Virus record (IMG/VR): IMGVR_UViG_3300020731_000016
Coordinates: 1-64,000 of that record
DNA: 64,000 bases
Source of the DNA: a virus
Direction: 5' to 3' (one strand)
Numbering within the stretch: position 1 is the stretch's first letter; every line of letters starts with the position of its first letter. The translations under genes and the position numbers were made by a program. Shown here one piece after another: positions 32,503 through 41,366 of the stretch. The notes under the pieces are model-generated. The model was not told where the DNA came from. It ran no database searches and saw only the letters and a program-made list of their open reading frames with translations.

Positions 32503-33275
32503 AAATTATTATTAGGTAATTTAGTGTCTTTTATGAATTTACTATGTGAATTTTTATAAGATTTTTGTGATTCATCTTCCACATCTTTTGTGTATTGCCA
32601 GTTCCAATATAAGTCATTGTTTGGTTTAAATCCGTAAAATCTATGTACTTCTTTTTGAAGGTTATTAACATTTTCACCATTCCAATTTTGACCAACACAT
32701 ATATAACCGGTTTCAATATCTTTAACTAAATTTTGTTCACCTAAAGTTGTCCTAATATTTTCTATCCAATTTAATCTTTCAATTAAATTTTGATAATACA
32801 TATTGGTTTGTCCCCATCTTATTGAACTAAAAAAAATGAGAGCATCAGATTCAAACAATTCTTTACTAATCTTCCAAAGTTCGTCTTTTGGGTTATTAAA
32901 ACTTGCCCAACATCTGTGATGACCTGATGGGTTTTTATCTTTATCTTTAAGTTTTGATTTTAATAAACCACAAGTATTACCATCTTTTCTTGATACATTT
33001 CCCTCACAAGGTAAAATATTTAATTCTGACACATCTATTAAAACTGATTTATCACCCAATTCATCATTGTTATACATTGCAATCATTTTTGATTTAGGTA
33101 TATCAATATCATTTTTATCCCAATTATATCTATTTGAACAACTTAATAATAAAACTTTTTTCTTTTTCTTTAGGATGTCTATTGTTGTCTTTATTGATTT
33201 CCATGCATCAGATTGAACCATTTCCTCGGAAATCATCATTTGTCTTATTCTTTCTATATTTTCGTTTAAATTCAT
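32499..33275 (-). CDS. Flavodoxin-like/FMN reductase-type protein with tag
   Basis: 258 aa. It begins MNLNENIERIRQMMISEEMV: tag helix with an ISE site at residue 17. The rest fits a flavodoxin-like fold: KKVLLLSCSNRYN (phosphate-loop strand), ESDALIFFSSIRWGQTNMYY and LIERLNWI, where NADPH-dependent FMN reductases have the YW-flavin loop and dimer helix, then TGYICVGQNWNGE. The many Trp and Tyr residues are notable. A redox enzyme in the capsid would be unusual. Activity is uncertain; the fold assignment is moderately supported. Confidence 0.65.
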   Translation of the reverse strand: MNLNENIERIRQMMISEEMVQSDAWKSIKTTIDILKKKKKVLLLSCSNRYNWDKNDIDIPKSKMIAMYNNDELGDKSVLIDVSELNILPCEGNVSRKDGNTCGLLKSKLKDKDKNPSGHHRCWASFNNPKDELWKISKELFESDALIFFSSIRWGQTNMYYQNLIERLNWIENIRTTLGEQNLVKDIETGYICVGQNWNGENVNNLQKEVHRFYGFKPNNDLYWNWQYTKDVEDESQKSYKNSHSKFIKDTKLPNNNL

Positions 33276-33280
33276 GTTAA

Positions 33281-33288
33281 TATAAATA
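33281..33288 (-). promoter_or_regulatory. TATTTATA motif
   Basis: 5 bases before ATG 33275. Confidence 0.4.
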
Positions 33289-33346
33289 TAATAAAAAAAT
33301 AAATAAATTTTACCATATTTTACATGTCCAATATGAAATTTTGTTA

Positions 33347-33354
33347 TATTTATA
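33347..33354 (+). promoter_or_regulatory. TATTTATA motif
   Basis: 14 bases before the GIY-YIG ATG. A Shine-Dalgarno-like AAAGG lies in between, rare in this window. Confidence 0.35.
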
Positions 33355-33368
33355 ATAAAAGGTAAGTT

Positions 33369-34262
33369 ATGATAATTTATAAATCAACAAATAAAGTTAA
33401 TGGTAAGATATATATTGGACAAACAATTAATAGTTTGGAATCAAGAATTAAAAATCATATTAAAGAAAGTAAAAAAGAAAATGTAAGAAGACCATTTTTA
33501 AAAGCAATAAAAAAATATGGTATTGAAAATTTTTCATTTGAGATAATTGATCATGCAAATAATTTAGATGAATTAAATGAAAAAGAAATAATTTGGATTA
33601 GTGAATTTAATTCAATTTTACCTAATGGTTATAACATAACCGGAGGTGGACAAGGTAAAAAATTAAAGACAACAGATGAATTTAAAAAATCAGTATCAGA
33701 AGGATTAAAAAAATCAGAAAAATGGCAAAAAATATTAAATAGCGAAGAGTACTTAAAAAAAAGAGAAGAAATGTTTATTAATTCAGCTAAAGGTAAAAAA
33801 TTCACAAAAGAACATAAAGATAAAATTTGGGAAGGAAATAAAGAACGAATTTTAAAATATAATAAAAGCACCTCTAAAGAATGGATTATTGTTGATGTAA
33901 ATAACAATATAAAAAGAATAACAGGAAAAGAAGAGTATTTTAAAAATTTAGGGATGGATTCTGGCAATATGAGTAGAATGGCAAATAAATTAAGTAAAAA
34001 TAAAGTAATTAAAAGATATAACGGATATTATTGTTTCATTAATAATGGGGAATCTGATGAGATAATATTAAATAATGTTATAGAATTAGACAATATTTAT
34101 AAAACAGAGTTTAATATTTATAATAAAATAACACAAGAGACTAAAATAATAAAAAAAGATGAAATATATTCTTTCTGTGTGAGAGAAAGTTATGATTATT
34201 CATCTTTTTTAAGAATGATTAAAGGTAAATTTAAAACATATAAAAATTGGAGTCTTAAATAA
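33369..34262 (+). CDS. GIY-YIG homing endonuclease
   Basis: 297 aa. Complete GIY-YIG core at the N-terminus: IIYKSTNKVNGKIYIGQT, then SRIKNHIKES with the Arg, KYGIENFSFEIID, and the Glu in LNEKEIIWI with SILPNGYNITGGG. Linker with NUMOD3-like pieces (FTKEHKDKIWEGN), then a C-terminal DNA-binding part. It is inserted on the plus strand in the middle of a minus-strand island of tagged genes. Confidence 0.88.
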   Translation: MIIYKSTNKVNGKIYIGQTINSLESRIKNHIKESKKENVRRPFLKAIKKYGIENFSFEIIDHANNLDELNEKEIIWISEFNSILPNGYNITGGGQGKKLKTTDEFKKSVSEGLKKSEKWQKILNSEEYLKKREEMFINSAKGKKFTKEHKDKIWEGNKERILKYNKSTSKEWIIVDVNNNIKRITGKEEYFKNLGMDSGNMSRMANKLSKNKVIKRYNGYYCFINNGESDEIILNNVIELDNIYKTEFNIYNKITQETKIIKKDEIYSFCVRESYDYSSFLRMIKGKFKTYKNWSLK

Positions 34263-34306
34263 AAAAAAATATCTTATAAAATTATAATTTTATAAGATAT
34301 TTTTTA
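34262..34306. terminator. Bidirectional terminator
   Basis: Long perfect hairpin AAAAAATATCTTATAAAAT and its complement, with only a few bases in the loop. It ends both the plus GIY-YIG gene and the minus gene starting at 35036. Confidence 0.85.
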
Positions 34307-34307
34307 A

Positions 34308-35036
34308 CTACCAGGCTCTGCAACTCCAGTAGTTCGGGCGATCTCTTGGTCCTGGATTATCACAATGGTGTCTTGCTCTAAATGATTTACGATGTGATGG
34401 GATATGTTTTTTAATTCTCATATTTGGGTCACCAAAATTAACTTTTATAACATTACCCTTTTCATTTTTAACATAAACAGAACGTTTTTTGGGTCCATTT
34501 GGTGTTAAAAATGGTTTACCTAACTGAACTTTTCTTCCTTTATATTCTGCTTCATTCAATAATTCATCAGGAATAAAATTAGTATTTTGAACAGAACCAA
34601 ATTCATCTTCAAAGATAATATCATTATTTTCATCAAATTCATTTAATGAATGTATTTCTTTTAAAATTAAATTTGTAATATTACTTATAATTTCTTCATT
34701 ATAATGAGTTAATTTAGGTGAGTTACCAGTACCACTTTTTGGGTGATCTTTTTCTGCATTTCTTTTTTGATTCGTCATTGCCTTTTTTTCTTTTTTTGTA
34801 TATGAATTAGCTGTTTTTGGCGTTTCTTTTGAAACTTTTTTGGATGGTCTACATTTTGGGTAACTTCCATCTGCCGCCTTCTTTCTTCCACATGGTGGAT
34901 GTTTTCCATTAACTTTTTTGCTAACGTCAACCCATTTTTCTTTAAACCATCTATTAAGATCTTCTTTTAAAACCTCACCAGATTCTAAAGATTCTTGAAT
35001 GTAATTAAAATCTTCTTTATTAACTAATATTTTCAT
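34308..35036 (-). CDS. DUF5872-like basic Cys protein (internal head candidate)
   Basis: 242 aa. Start MKILVNKEDFNYIQESLESG: tag-type helix with an IQE site. Then WFKEKWVDVSKKVNGKHPPC and CGRKKAADGSYPKCRPSKKV match the DUF5872 pattern, and KKAMTNQKRNAEKDHP extends it. The C-terminus has KSFRARHHCDNPG...NYWSCRAW, a Cys/His arrangement seen in several marine phage proteins. Very basic overall, so DNA binding in the head is plausible. No experimental function known to me. Confidence 0.7.
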   Translation of the reverse strand: MKILVNKEDFNYIQESLESGEVLKEDLNRWFKEKWVDVSKKVNGKHPPCGRKKAADGSYPKCRPSKKVSKETPKTANSYTKKEKKAMTNQKRNAEKDHPKSGTGNSPKLTHYNEEIISNITNLILKEIHSLNEFDENNDIIFEDEFGSVQNTNFIPDELLNEAEYKGRKVQLGKPFLTPNGPKKRSVYVKNEKGNVIKVNFGDPNMRIKKHIPSHRKSFRARHHCDNPGPRDRPNYWSCRAW

Positions 35037-35044
35037 TGTTTATA

Positions 35045-35374
35045 TTATTTAACTGTTCTCCATCCACCACCATGAGATTTATATCTTTTAGCAGCGGCAC
35101 CATTACAATATGCACTTGGACAGACTTTGTATTTAGATCTTGCCCACGCTAAACAACTAGCCCATAATTTTGAGTTTGTTGGTTTGTGTTTTGCTTCATC
35201 TATTTCCATTTCTTCATTGTCTTCGTTTATTGTTTTATTTTTAGGAACACAATTAGGAACTTCTTTTCCATTTTTCATTTTTTTACCAACCATTTTATAA
35301 CCCTCCCAACAAGTACTATCCATTTTTTCATTAAGGATTGATCTTAATTGTTCTTCTGTTATTATTATTTTCAT
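35045..35374 (-). CDS. Tagged small Cys-rich basic protein, 109 aa
   Basis: It begins MKIIITEEQLRSILNEKM, almost the same tag as the ART protein, with an LNE site at residue 16. Then CWEGYKMVGKKMKNGKEVPN and C, a motif repeated in many phage proteins, and C-terminal LWASCLAWARSKYKVCPSAY followed by a GGGWR end. Function unknown; a small basic packaged protein is the most economical reading. Lies 8 bases upstream of the DUF5872-like gene. Confidence 0.7.
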   Translation of the reverse strand: MKIIITEEQLRSILNEKMDSTCWEGYKMVGKKMKNGKEVPNCVPKNKTINEDNEEMEIDEAKHKPTNSKLWASCLAWARSKYKVCPSAYCNGAAAKRYKSHGGGWRTVK

Positions 35375-35380
35375 ATTTTA

Positions 35381-35926
35381 TTAATTAATATATGCGTTTA
35401 GTTCGTATTTTTTACCCAAGTCAGTTACTTGTATTTGTAATGCCTTTCTTTGTTCTCTACCATTTTTGAAAAGGGTGATAGTAAATCTATTTGTTCTACC
35501 ATTTCTTGGTCTAGCAGGACCAAAACCTATTTTAGTTGCTGTTTCATCTTTATCATATTCATAACCTCTAGCTTCAGCATATTCCAATGCTGAATTTATT
35601 GCGGAAGTATATGTATCGTGATATACTTTATAATCAAATTTTGATTCATTTAAATTTTGTTGTTCAAAATAACCTTCCATAAAGTTTGCAACTTCTTCAA
35701 TATCATCTTTTGATGTTGTGATATGGTCTGCGGCCCAAGCATGTTCACCAGTGATTAATTTATCAAAACCTGGATGATGTTTAAAATTCAATATTTTTTC
35801 AATATCATTTTTCAAATTAACTAAATTAGATAGAACCATATATGTACCATCATTTTTTTCTTTTTCAATTTGTTCAGAAATAATTCTTTTTAATTGAGCT
35901 TCACTAATTTTAATTTTTCTTTTCAT
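35381..35926 (-). CDS. Tagged protein, 181 aa
   Basis: Start at ATG 35926, chosen because the tag MKRKIKISEAQLKRIISEQ begins there and the longer frame overlaps the next gene. ISE site at residue 18. The body has a long helical part and a strand-rich end (KIGFGPARPRNGRTNRFTIT; ALQIQVTDLGKKYEL). Not recognised. First gene of the tagged-protein island, with a TATTTATA motif 4 bases upstream. Confidence 0.65.
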   Translation of the reverse strand: MKRKIKISEAQLKRIISEQIEKEKNDGTYMVLSNLVNLKNDIEKILNFKHHPGFDKLITGEHAWAADHITTSKDDIEEVANFMEGYFEQQNLNESKFDYKVYHDTYTSAINSALEYAEARGYEYDKDETATKIGFGPARPRNGRTNRFTITLFKNGREQRKALQIQVTDLGKKYELNAYIN

Positions 35927-35930
35927 AATA

Positions 35931-35938
35931 TATAAATA
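35931..35938 (-). promoter_or_regulatory. TATTTATA motif
   Basis: 4 bases before ATG 35926, overlapping the end of the upstream gene region. Confidence 0.4.
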
Positions 35939-35939
35939 C

Positions 35940-37310
35940 TTATTTTTCTGATACAATCTCAAATTTTATTTGATCTTTATAATAAATTTCTTCTGTATGT
36001 GTATGACCTTTAAATTCCATATAATATTCTCTTGGAATTAAATAATTGGTATCTAAATAGAAGGAGTTTTCGTTGGTTACATCTAATTGTGTCCAATCGT
36101 AAACAATAACGTCAGTGTGACCTTCTTTCACAAAAAGTCTATAATAAACTTCTTTAAATAATTGTGTTTTTGGTACATCTATTGATCTAAATGAAACGAC
36201 AATTTTTCTTATATCACCTTGTTTTATTTTATCAGATTGTTTGATTCCAAAATATTGTATTGAATATCTTTGTAGTTCTGTTTGATTAGTACCAACTGTG
36301 AAATTTGCTGAGTATGGATTTGGAATAAATTTTTGTGTTACATCGTTAATTGATATACCATCTAAACTTAATGATTTCCATTTATCATAGAAGAATCTTC
36401 TACCATCACAAATCTGACCTGATAGACCAAATGTGACTTTATAAATACCTTTTCTTATCTTTGTTGTAGTTAACCCAGTAAGTGTTGGGATTGGGGTATT
36501 TGATGAATCTAAAATATCAACAGTAGGAAGATAATCTAAATCATAAAAATTAGTTCCTTTTGTTACATATAAATATAAATTTTGGGGACTATTTTCTATA
36601 AATAAATTTCTATCATCATCTATTCTATCATCAAAAATTGTTTCAACAAATGGTTCAAAAAACGTTTGTGTATATTTTGTAAAGAAAGCAACAGATTGTT
36701 CAAGAGAGTTAGTTATACTTTGATATGGTACTGAGAATGCAAGTCCTAATCCATAATTTGTAGAATCACCAGTTAAAATACTATTAATATAAGATGTGAT
36801 ATCTACATTTATATTTTCATTTCCGTTATCAAAATGAATAGTATTGATAATTGTTGGGTTTGTATCATAGATACCAGGTGTTGTCCAACCACTTAATGTT
36901 GTTTTATTATACCAGTTAGATGGTTTAATATCATATGTGTGATTATCTATTGAAATATCTGCAGTATATTCGTAATCGTAACCTGTACCTTCATCCCAAT
37001 ATTCATCTATTTGAAATATAATCAAATCAAATGAGCTGGTTCTTTGTTTACCAGTATTTTTGATTTCATTTCTCATTGTTTCATCACCAAATATTGTGTT
37101 GGTCATGTTAAGATAATGTTTTGTATTAGAATCTATTACAAAATCATTATTATCTATTTTGTATTTTAAATCGGTTAAATCTACTTTAAAAATGAATTTA
37201 GAAAATCCATTACCATAGTATAATTCGGTAGCTGGAAATTTTGATGTGTTGACATCAGAATTTTTAATTATTGTATTGTTTTTTTCAAAATATGAACGAA
37301 AATATGACAT
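35940..37310 (-). CDS. Virion structural protein, 456 aa
   Basis: Strand-rich, Asn/Tyr/Thr-rich protein (YFRSYFEKNNTIIKN; GDSTNYGLGLAFSVP; KIRKGIYKVTFGLSGQICDG). Composition and neighbours point to a tail, neck or baseplate component. No specific T4 homologue recognised. It has its own TATTTATA motif and is followed by the tagged island. Confidence 0.6.
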   Translation of the reverse strand: MSYFRSYFEKNNTIIKNSDVNTSKFPATELYYGNGFSKFIFKVDLTDLKYKIDNNDFVIDSNTKHYLNMTNTIFGDETMRNEIKNTGKQRTSSFDLIIFQIDEYWDEGTGYDYEYTADISIDNHTYDIKPSNWYNKTTLSGWTTPGIYDTNPTIINTIHFDNGNENINVDITSYINSILTGDSTNYGLGLAFSVPYQSITNSLEQSVAFFTKYTQTFFEPFVETIFDDRIDDDRNLFIENSPQNLYLYVTKGTNFYDLDYLPTVDILDSSNTPIPTLTGLTTTKIRKGIYKVTFGLSGQICDGRRFFYDKWKSLSLDGISINDVTQKFIPNPYSANFTVGTNQTELQRYSIQYFGIKQSDKIKQGDIRKIVVSFRSIDVPKTQLFKEVYYRLFVKEGHTDVIVYDWTQLDVTNENSFYLDTNYLIPREYYMEFKGHTHTEEIYYKDQIKFEIVSEK

Positions 37311-37319
37311 CTTTTTTAT

Positions 37320-37327
37320 TATAAATA
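37320..37327 (-). promoter_or_regulatory. TATTTATA motif
   Basis: 9 bases before ATG 37310. Confidence 0.4.
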
Positions 37328-37333
37328 TCTCAA

Positions 37334-38875
37334 TTAGTTGATTCTAATTGAATTATTTAAAAGATCATTTTCAATTGTTTCAACTAATTTAATTAACTTA
37401 TCATAATTAGGGTCACCTTTAACTAATGGACCATGTAAATTATGTTCATGACTTAATAATAAGTTAATCATCGCATATATTAATTTAATTAAATTTTCAC
37501 CTCTTACTGTTGCAAATGTATTTGGTTCTATTTTTTCAATATAATCACTTTGAGTATAATCATATGTGTTTAAATTATTGAAATCAATAGGTTTATTTGT
37601 TTCATTGGTATCTGTAGATAAAAAATAAATTCTATCAGATACTAAAGTTCCAAAACTTTGTTCCGGTGAATTATTATTAATTTTGGCGTATTCTATTGTT
37701 TTTTCTTTTGTTTTAGTTTTTGGTTTAACAGATTGTTGAGACCATATTAAACCATTTGTTGGTCCGACTTTAGAAACTTCAATATTACTTAAAATATTGG
37801 TTCTATTATTTTTTTCTGTATCAGTTAAACCATTTCTATGAACAAATTCATATGTTGGTCTAAAATAGAATGGGTGTAAATCTTCATTTAAATACTTACT
37901 ATTTTCAGGAGTACTTAATTTGGAATCGGTTAATGTTTGTTTTAAACCATAATCATGTAATAAACTAATTATATGTCTAATTTCAATTGTTGATATTTTT
38001 ATTAGGTCACCATCTGCTGGGTCTAAAGGTACTGAAAATGTTGTGGTGCCTGATGGTGTTGTTATAAATTTACTAGTTCCACTGGTTATTGGTGTGTATT
38101 CATTGAAATTAGTTGTTAAATAAGTCGGTCCTACAGCTTTATTTTGATCTATTTTATATAAATAAAAATTAATTTTTGTTGGGGTTAATAAATCATCTAC
38201 ATCATATTCAACAACATATTTAATTATACCAGATTCAACATTACTTTCATTTGTTTTTTCTTGAACTAATTCCATTGTTTTTGAGAATTTCTTCAAGAAT
38301 AATTTTGAATATTTTGATCCTAATATTGGTTGAGATAATAGGGTTTTTTTATCAACAACACTTGCTGCTCCTTTGGATAGTAATTTACCTCCTCTTAATA
38401 CGATACCATTTTCTGTGAATAAAATATCTGAACCATCTTTTCCATATAAAGCATTATCAGTATTTTTTGGGTGAGCACCTTCTGCTCTTTTATTAACATA
38501 GTTACCGTTAGTATCAAATATTGCTGGACTATGTTTATATGTCACACCATATGATAAGTTTTCAACTTGTTGTGAATATGTTTGACTATTAAAATCATGT
38601 AATGTTGTAAATGGTCCTGGTATATATTCTTGGTTAACAGTTTCTTTTGTTGTGTTATAATTAATAAGTTTAACTGCTTGTTGTTTTGATGGTATAAAAT
38701 TAATTGTTGGTGGTAAGAATGGTAGACATATAAATGGATCTCTATCTCCCCATGGAGTATAATCCATTGCCTTTTCTTTTTCACCAATATAATCATTATA
38801 ACGAATTGCACGTATTCTCCCAATACCCAATGGGTCTACGTTATCAACACAAATTGCAATATCTATTATTTTCAT
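37334..38875 (-). CDS. Baseplate hub-like structural protein (gp5/OB-fold type)
   Basis: 513 aa. The first 60 residues (VDNVDPLGIGRIRAIRYNDY...YTPWGDRDPFICLPFLP) resemble the OB-fold start of gp5-type hub proteins, where a short barrel opens with a 'DP-LGIGRI-RV' strand. The rest contains KDGSDILFTENGIVLRGGKL and a C-terminal helix. No lysozyme domain is seen, unlike T4 gp5. Hub assignment is tentative; virion structural is fairly safe. Confidence 0.6.
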   Translation of the reverse strand: MKIIDIAICVDNVDPLGIGRIRAIRYNDYIGEKEKAMDYTPWGDRDPFICLPFLPPTINFIPSKQQAVKLINYNTTKETVNQEYIPGPFTTLHDFNSQTYSQQVENLSYGVTYKHSPAIFDTNGNYVNKRAEGAHPKNTDNALYGKDGSDILFTENGIVLRGGKLLSKGAASVVDKKTLLSQPILGSKYSKLFLKKFSKTMELVQEKTNESNVESGIIKYVVEYDVDDLLTPTKINFYLYKIDQNKAVGPTYLTTNFNEYTPITSGTSKFITTPSGTTTFSVPLDPADGDLIKISTIEIRHIISLLHDYGLKQTLTDSKLSTPENSKYLNEDLHPFYFRPTYEFVHRNGLTDTEKNNRTNILSNIEVSKVGPTNGLIWSQQSVKPKTKTKEKTIEYAKINNNSPEQSFGTLVSDRIYFLSTDTNETNKPIDFNNLNTYDYTQSDYIEKIEPNTFATVRGENLIKLIYAMINLLLSHEHNLHGPLVKGDPNYDKLIKLVETIENDLLNNSIRIN

Positions 38876-39075
38876 TATTTACCAGTTCGTTTACTTATTT
38901 CATTATTAACTTTATTATACAATTCCTCAACACTATCAAGATGTCTTGTTAGATCTATAATTAGTTCTTTTGTTTTATTAAATTCATCAAATAATTCATT
39001 TTTTACTAAAAACAAATCATTATTTGATCTATCTTGGATATTTTCTACAATATCAATTATTTTTTTCTTATCCAT
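38875..39075 (-). CDS. Small coiled-coil protein, 66 aa
   Basis: Almost entirely helical with heptad-like spacing (IIDIVENIQDRSNNDLF; LIDLTRHLDSVEELYNKV). The stop overlaps the start of the next gene by one base, so it is part of the tail-type operon. Unknown. Confidence 0.65.
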   Translation of the reverse strand: MDKKKIIDIVENIQDRSNNDLFLVKNELFDEFNKTKELIIDLTRHLDSVEELYNKVNNEISKRTGK

Positions 39076-39076
39076 T

Positions 39077-40966
39077 TTACATTGATTTTCCCGCTAATGT
39101 CATCATACCAGGTAAAATTGTACCAGGTCCAGATGGTGTTGCAACAATAATCGGTAAAGTATTTGTTGATTTTGTAAAACCATTCATATCTTTTTCTTCT
39201 GTATGACCATCAATAATTGATTTTACCATTGCTTGAAGATTACTACTTTCCCCATAAATTGGACCCATATTTATTCCTGCTGCTGACATTCTTTCTGATA
39301 TATTCATACTTGCTCTTTCAGGACTAAAACCCGGTTGTTTGTCTGCAAATAGTAATAATAAATTAGGTACTTGGTTTGATCCGTTTACTGCCAATGCAGT
39401 ATTAATTGCAGTTATAATTGCATTAAATAAGTCATAACAATTATCTAATCCAGTTTCTAAAACTTTTAATAAAAATGAAATCAGTGCACTTATAATGACC
39501 AAATATCTTTTAAATTTACCTTTAATAATTTTTTGTGCTGTTTTTAATAAAAATTTTAATAAATCCGCTTTAACTAATTTCCAAAATGTTCTTATAAATA
39601 ACCAAAATAAATCAGTAATTATTCCATTAAATAATTTAAATAATTTTTTCATTAAACTTTTTAAATCTAATGAACCTAAATTATTTTTAATTACTTTATA
39701 CATTAAAACAATTGGATAAATAATTTTTGGTGATAATATTGAAGTGATTATTGCCTTTGGTATGTTTAATATAAATAAATTTTGTAAATTTAAATTAAAA
39801 TTAATTGGTAATAAATTCCCTTCTGATTGTGCTGCAGCATCATTTGCAACTTTTGAGAATGTCTCATTTATTGCAGTATTTAATGGTTTTTTATTTATAT
39901 AATAAACAAAATCTTCAATCATTTTTCCATTGACTGGAACTTCAAAATTATTACAATCTGCAAATTTTAAAACTCTTCTTTTTCTTGTATCTTCATCATC
40001 TAAATCAATACCTTCAACATCATCAAAATTAAAATAAGCTTCGATATCTTCTTCGTTTTCATCAAACATGTTATGTTGATTTTCTAACTTATTTTTATTT
40101 TTTGGTGAACCACATACTGCGAACAATTTTTTAATTATTCTTTGTATCTCATTCATACCATCTAAGAAAAAAGAAGGTTCAGAACCGTCTCCTTGTATTG
40201 TCATTAACATTGCCGTTTTTGCAATATGTTTTAAATCTGGTAATTCTATTGAAGAGTAATAATCTGCAAAAAATTCACTTACTTTTGGTTTTGTATTTTC
40301 TTGTGTTAGACCTGAAACAATAAAATACTGATTTGGTGCACTCCAATTTGCAGTAAATAAAGTTTTATTATTATTTGTATTAAATTGGTAAGGACCACTT
40401 GTAAATGATGTATAAAAATCTCTATTTAATTTTAATTTACCTTTATTTGGTGATGTTGCCTCATACATTATCTGACCTGATGAAGATGAAGGATCAACGG
40501 TAAACATTTTTAAAAGATCAAATTCATTAGGTGTAATTGTTAATTGATCAATATTAATAGATGTTAATGTACCACAAATACCATCTCCAGCAAAAAAAAC
40601 TTTCTCAACATTACTAGATACTATTTGTTTCGCAGAATCTAATGTCGTTTTCCCTGCACTCATTGCATGTTTCTTTAACTGACCAGTTATTGAAGTTTTA
40701 TCATTCCCACCAGGTTTATTATTGTTACCAAAAAAACCATTTGCAATATCCATTAATTCACCAAAAATATCTTTATTATTGGTTTTTTTTGAATTTGTTT
40801 GACCAAATTGACCTAGTTTTTTACCTAATAATTGATCTGTTGATGGTAAGTCTTTAAGATATTTATCTTCTAAACTATTTGCAAAGGCATTGGGGTCATC
40901 ATTAATTTTTTTGATGGCCTCTAATTTTGATTGTATTTTATTTTTTACACTTCTTGTATCACTCAT
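39077..40966 (-). CDS. Large structural or membrane-active protein, 629 aa
   Basis: The N-terminal half is mixed, with acidic segments (NEEDIEAYFNFDDVEGIDLD). From about residue 400 there are several hydrophobic and amphipathic helices: IPKAIITSILSPKIIYPIVL, TDLFWLFIRTFWKLV and YLVIISALISFLLKVL. This could be a tail tube-associated or injected protein that contacts the host membrane. Not recognised. Its neighbours are tail-type proteins. Confidence 0.55.
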   Translation of the reverse strand: MSDTRSVKNKIQSKLEAIKKINDDPNAFANSLEDKYLKDLPSTDQLLGKKLGQFGQTNSKKTNNKDIFGELMDIANGFFGNNNKPGGNDKTSITGQLKKHAMSAGKTTLDSAKQIVSSNVEKVFFAGDGICGTLTSINIDQLTITPNEFDLLKMFTVDPSSSSGQIMYEATSPNKGKLKLNRDFYTSFTSGPYQFNTNNNKTLFTANWSAPNQYFIVSGLTQENTKPKVSEFFADYYSSIELPDLKHIAKTAMLMTIQGDGSEPSFFLDGMNEIQRIIKKLFAVCGSPKNKNKLENQHNMFDENEEDIEAYFNFDDVEGIDLDDEDTRKRRVLKFADCNNFEVPVNGKMIEDFVYYINKKPLNTAINETFSKVANDAAAQSEGNLLPINFNLNLQNLFILNIPKAIITSILSPKIIYPIVLMYKVIKNNLGSLDLKSLMKKLFKLFNGIITDLFWLFIRTFWKLVKADLLKFLLKTAQKIIKGKFKRYLVIISALISFLLKVLETGLDNCYDLFNAIITAINTALAVNGSNQVPNLLLLFADKQPGFSPERASMNISERMSAAGINMGPIYGESSNLQAMVKSIIDGHTEEKDMNGFTKSTNTLPIIVATPSGPGTILPGMMTLAGKSM

Positions 40967-41346
40967 TATATTGAATATGTTGTTTTTGATGTTCCTTTAT
41001 CATCATCATTAACTAATTTATCTAATATAGCTCTATCTTCGTCAGATAATGTAAGTTTACCAATTGGTCCTCCACCATTACCTTGACCTTGTGTTTGTTT
41101 TAATAAAACACTTTGTAATTTAACTAATGATATTTTCTTTTCAGCACATTCATTAAGGATTTTTTGTTGTTCTTTAATTACAGGTCCAATCATACTCATA
41201 TCCTCAGCATCTTTCATAAATGCAAGCATTTTTTTCATAATTAATGATGCTGTATTTTTTTGTTCAACAATATCATTATAAATTTCTTGCATTAAAGACA
41301 ATGCAGAATCAACATCTAATGATATAATATTTCTTTTGTTTGCCAT
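40966..41346 (-). CDS. Helical virion-operon protein, 126 aa
   Basis: Helical protein with Met-rich region (IMKKMLAFMKDAEDMSM) and a Gly-rich hinge (QGQGNGGGPIG). Stop and start overlap by one base with the 629-aa gene. First gene of the structural operon; TATTTATT motif 3 bases upstream. Unknown. Confidence 0.6.
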   Translation of the reverse strand: MANKRNIISLDVDSALSLMQEIYNDIVEQKNTASLIMKKMLAFMKDAEDMSMIGPVIKEQQKILNECAEKKISLVKLQSVLLKQTQGQGNGGGPIGKLTLSDEDRAILDKLVNDDDKGTSKTTYSI

Positions 41347-41349
41347 ACT

Positions 41350-41357
41350 AATAAATA
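41350..41357 (-). promoter_or_regulatory. TATTTATT motif
   Basis: 3 bases before ATG 41346, in the gap after the sigma factor gene. Confidence 0.35.
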
Positions 41358-41366
41358 GATGTTTTT

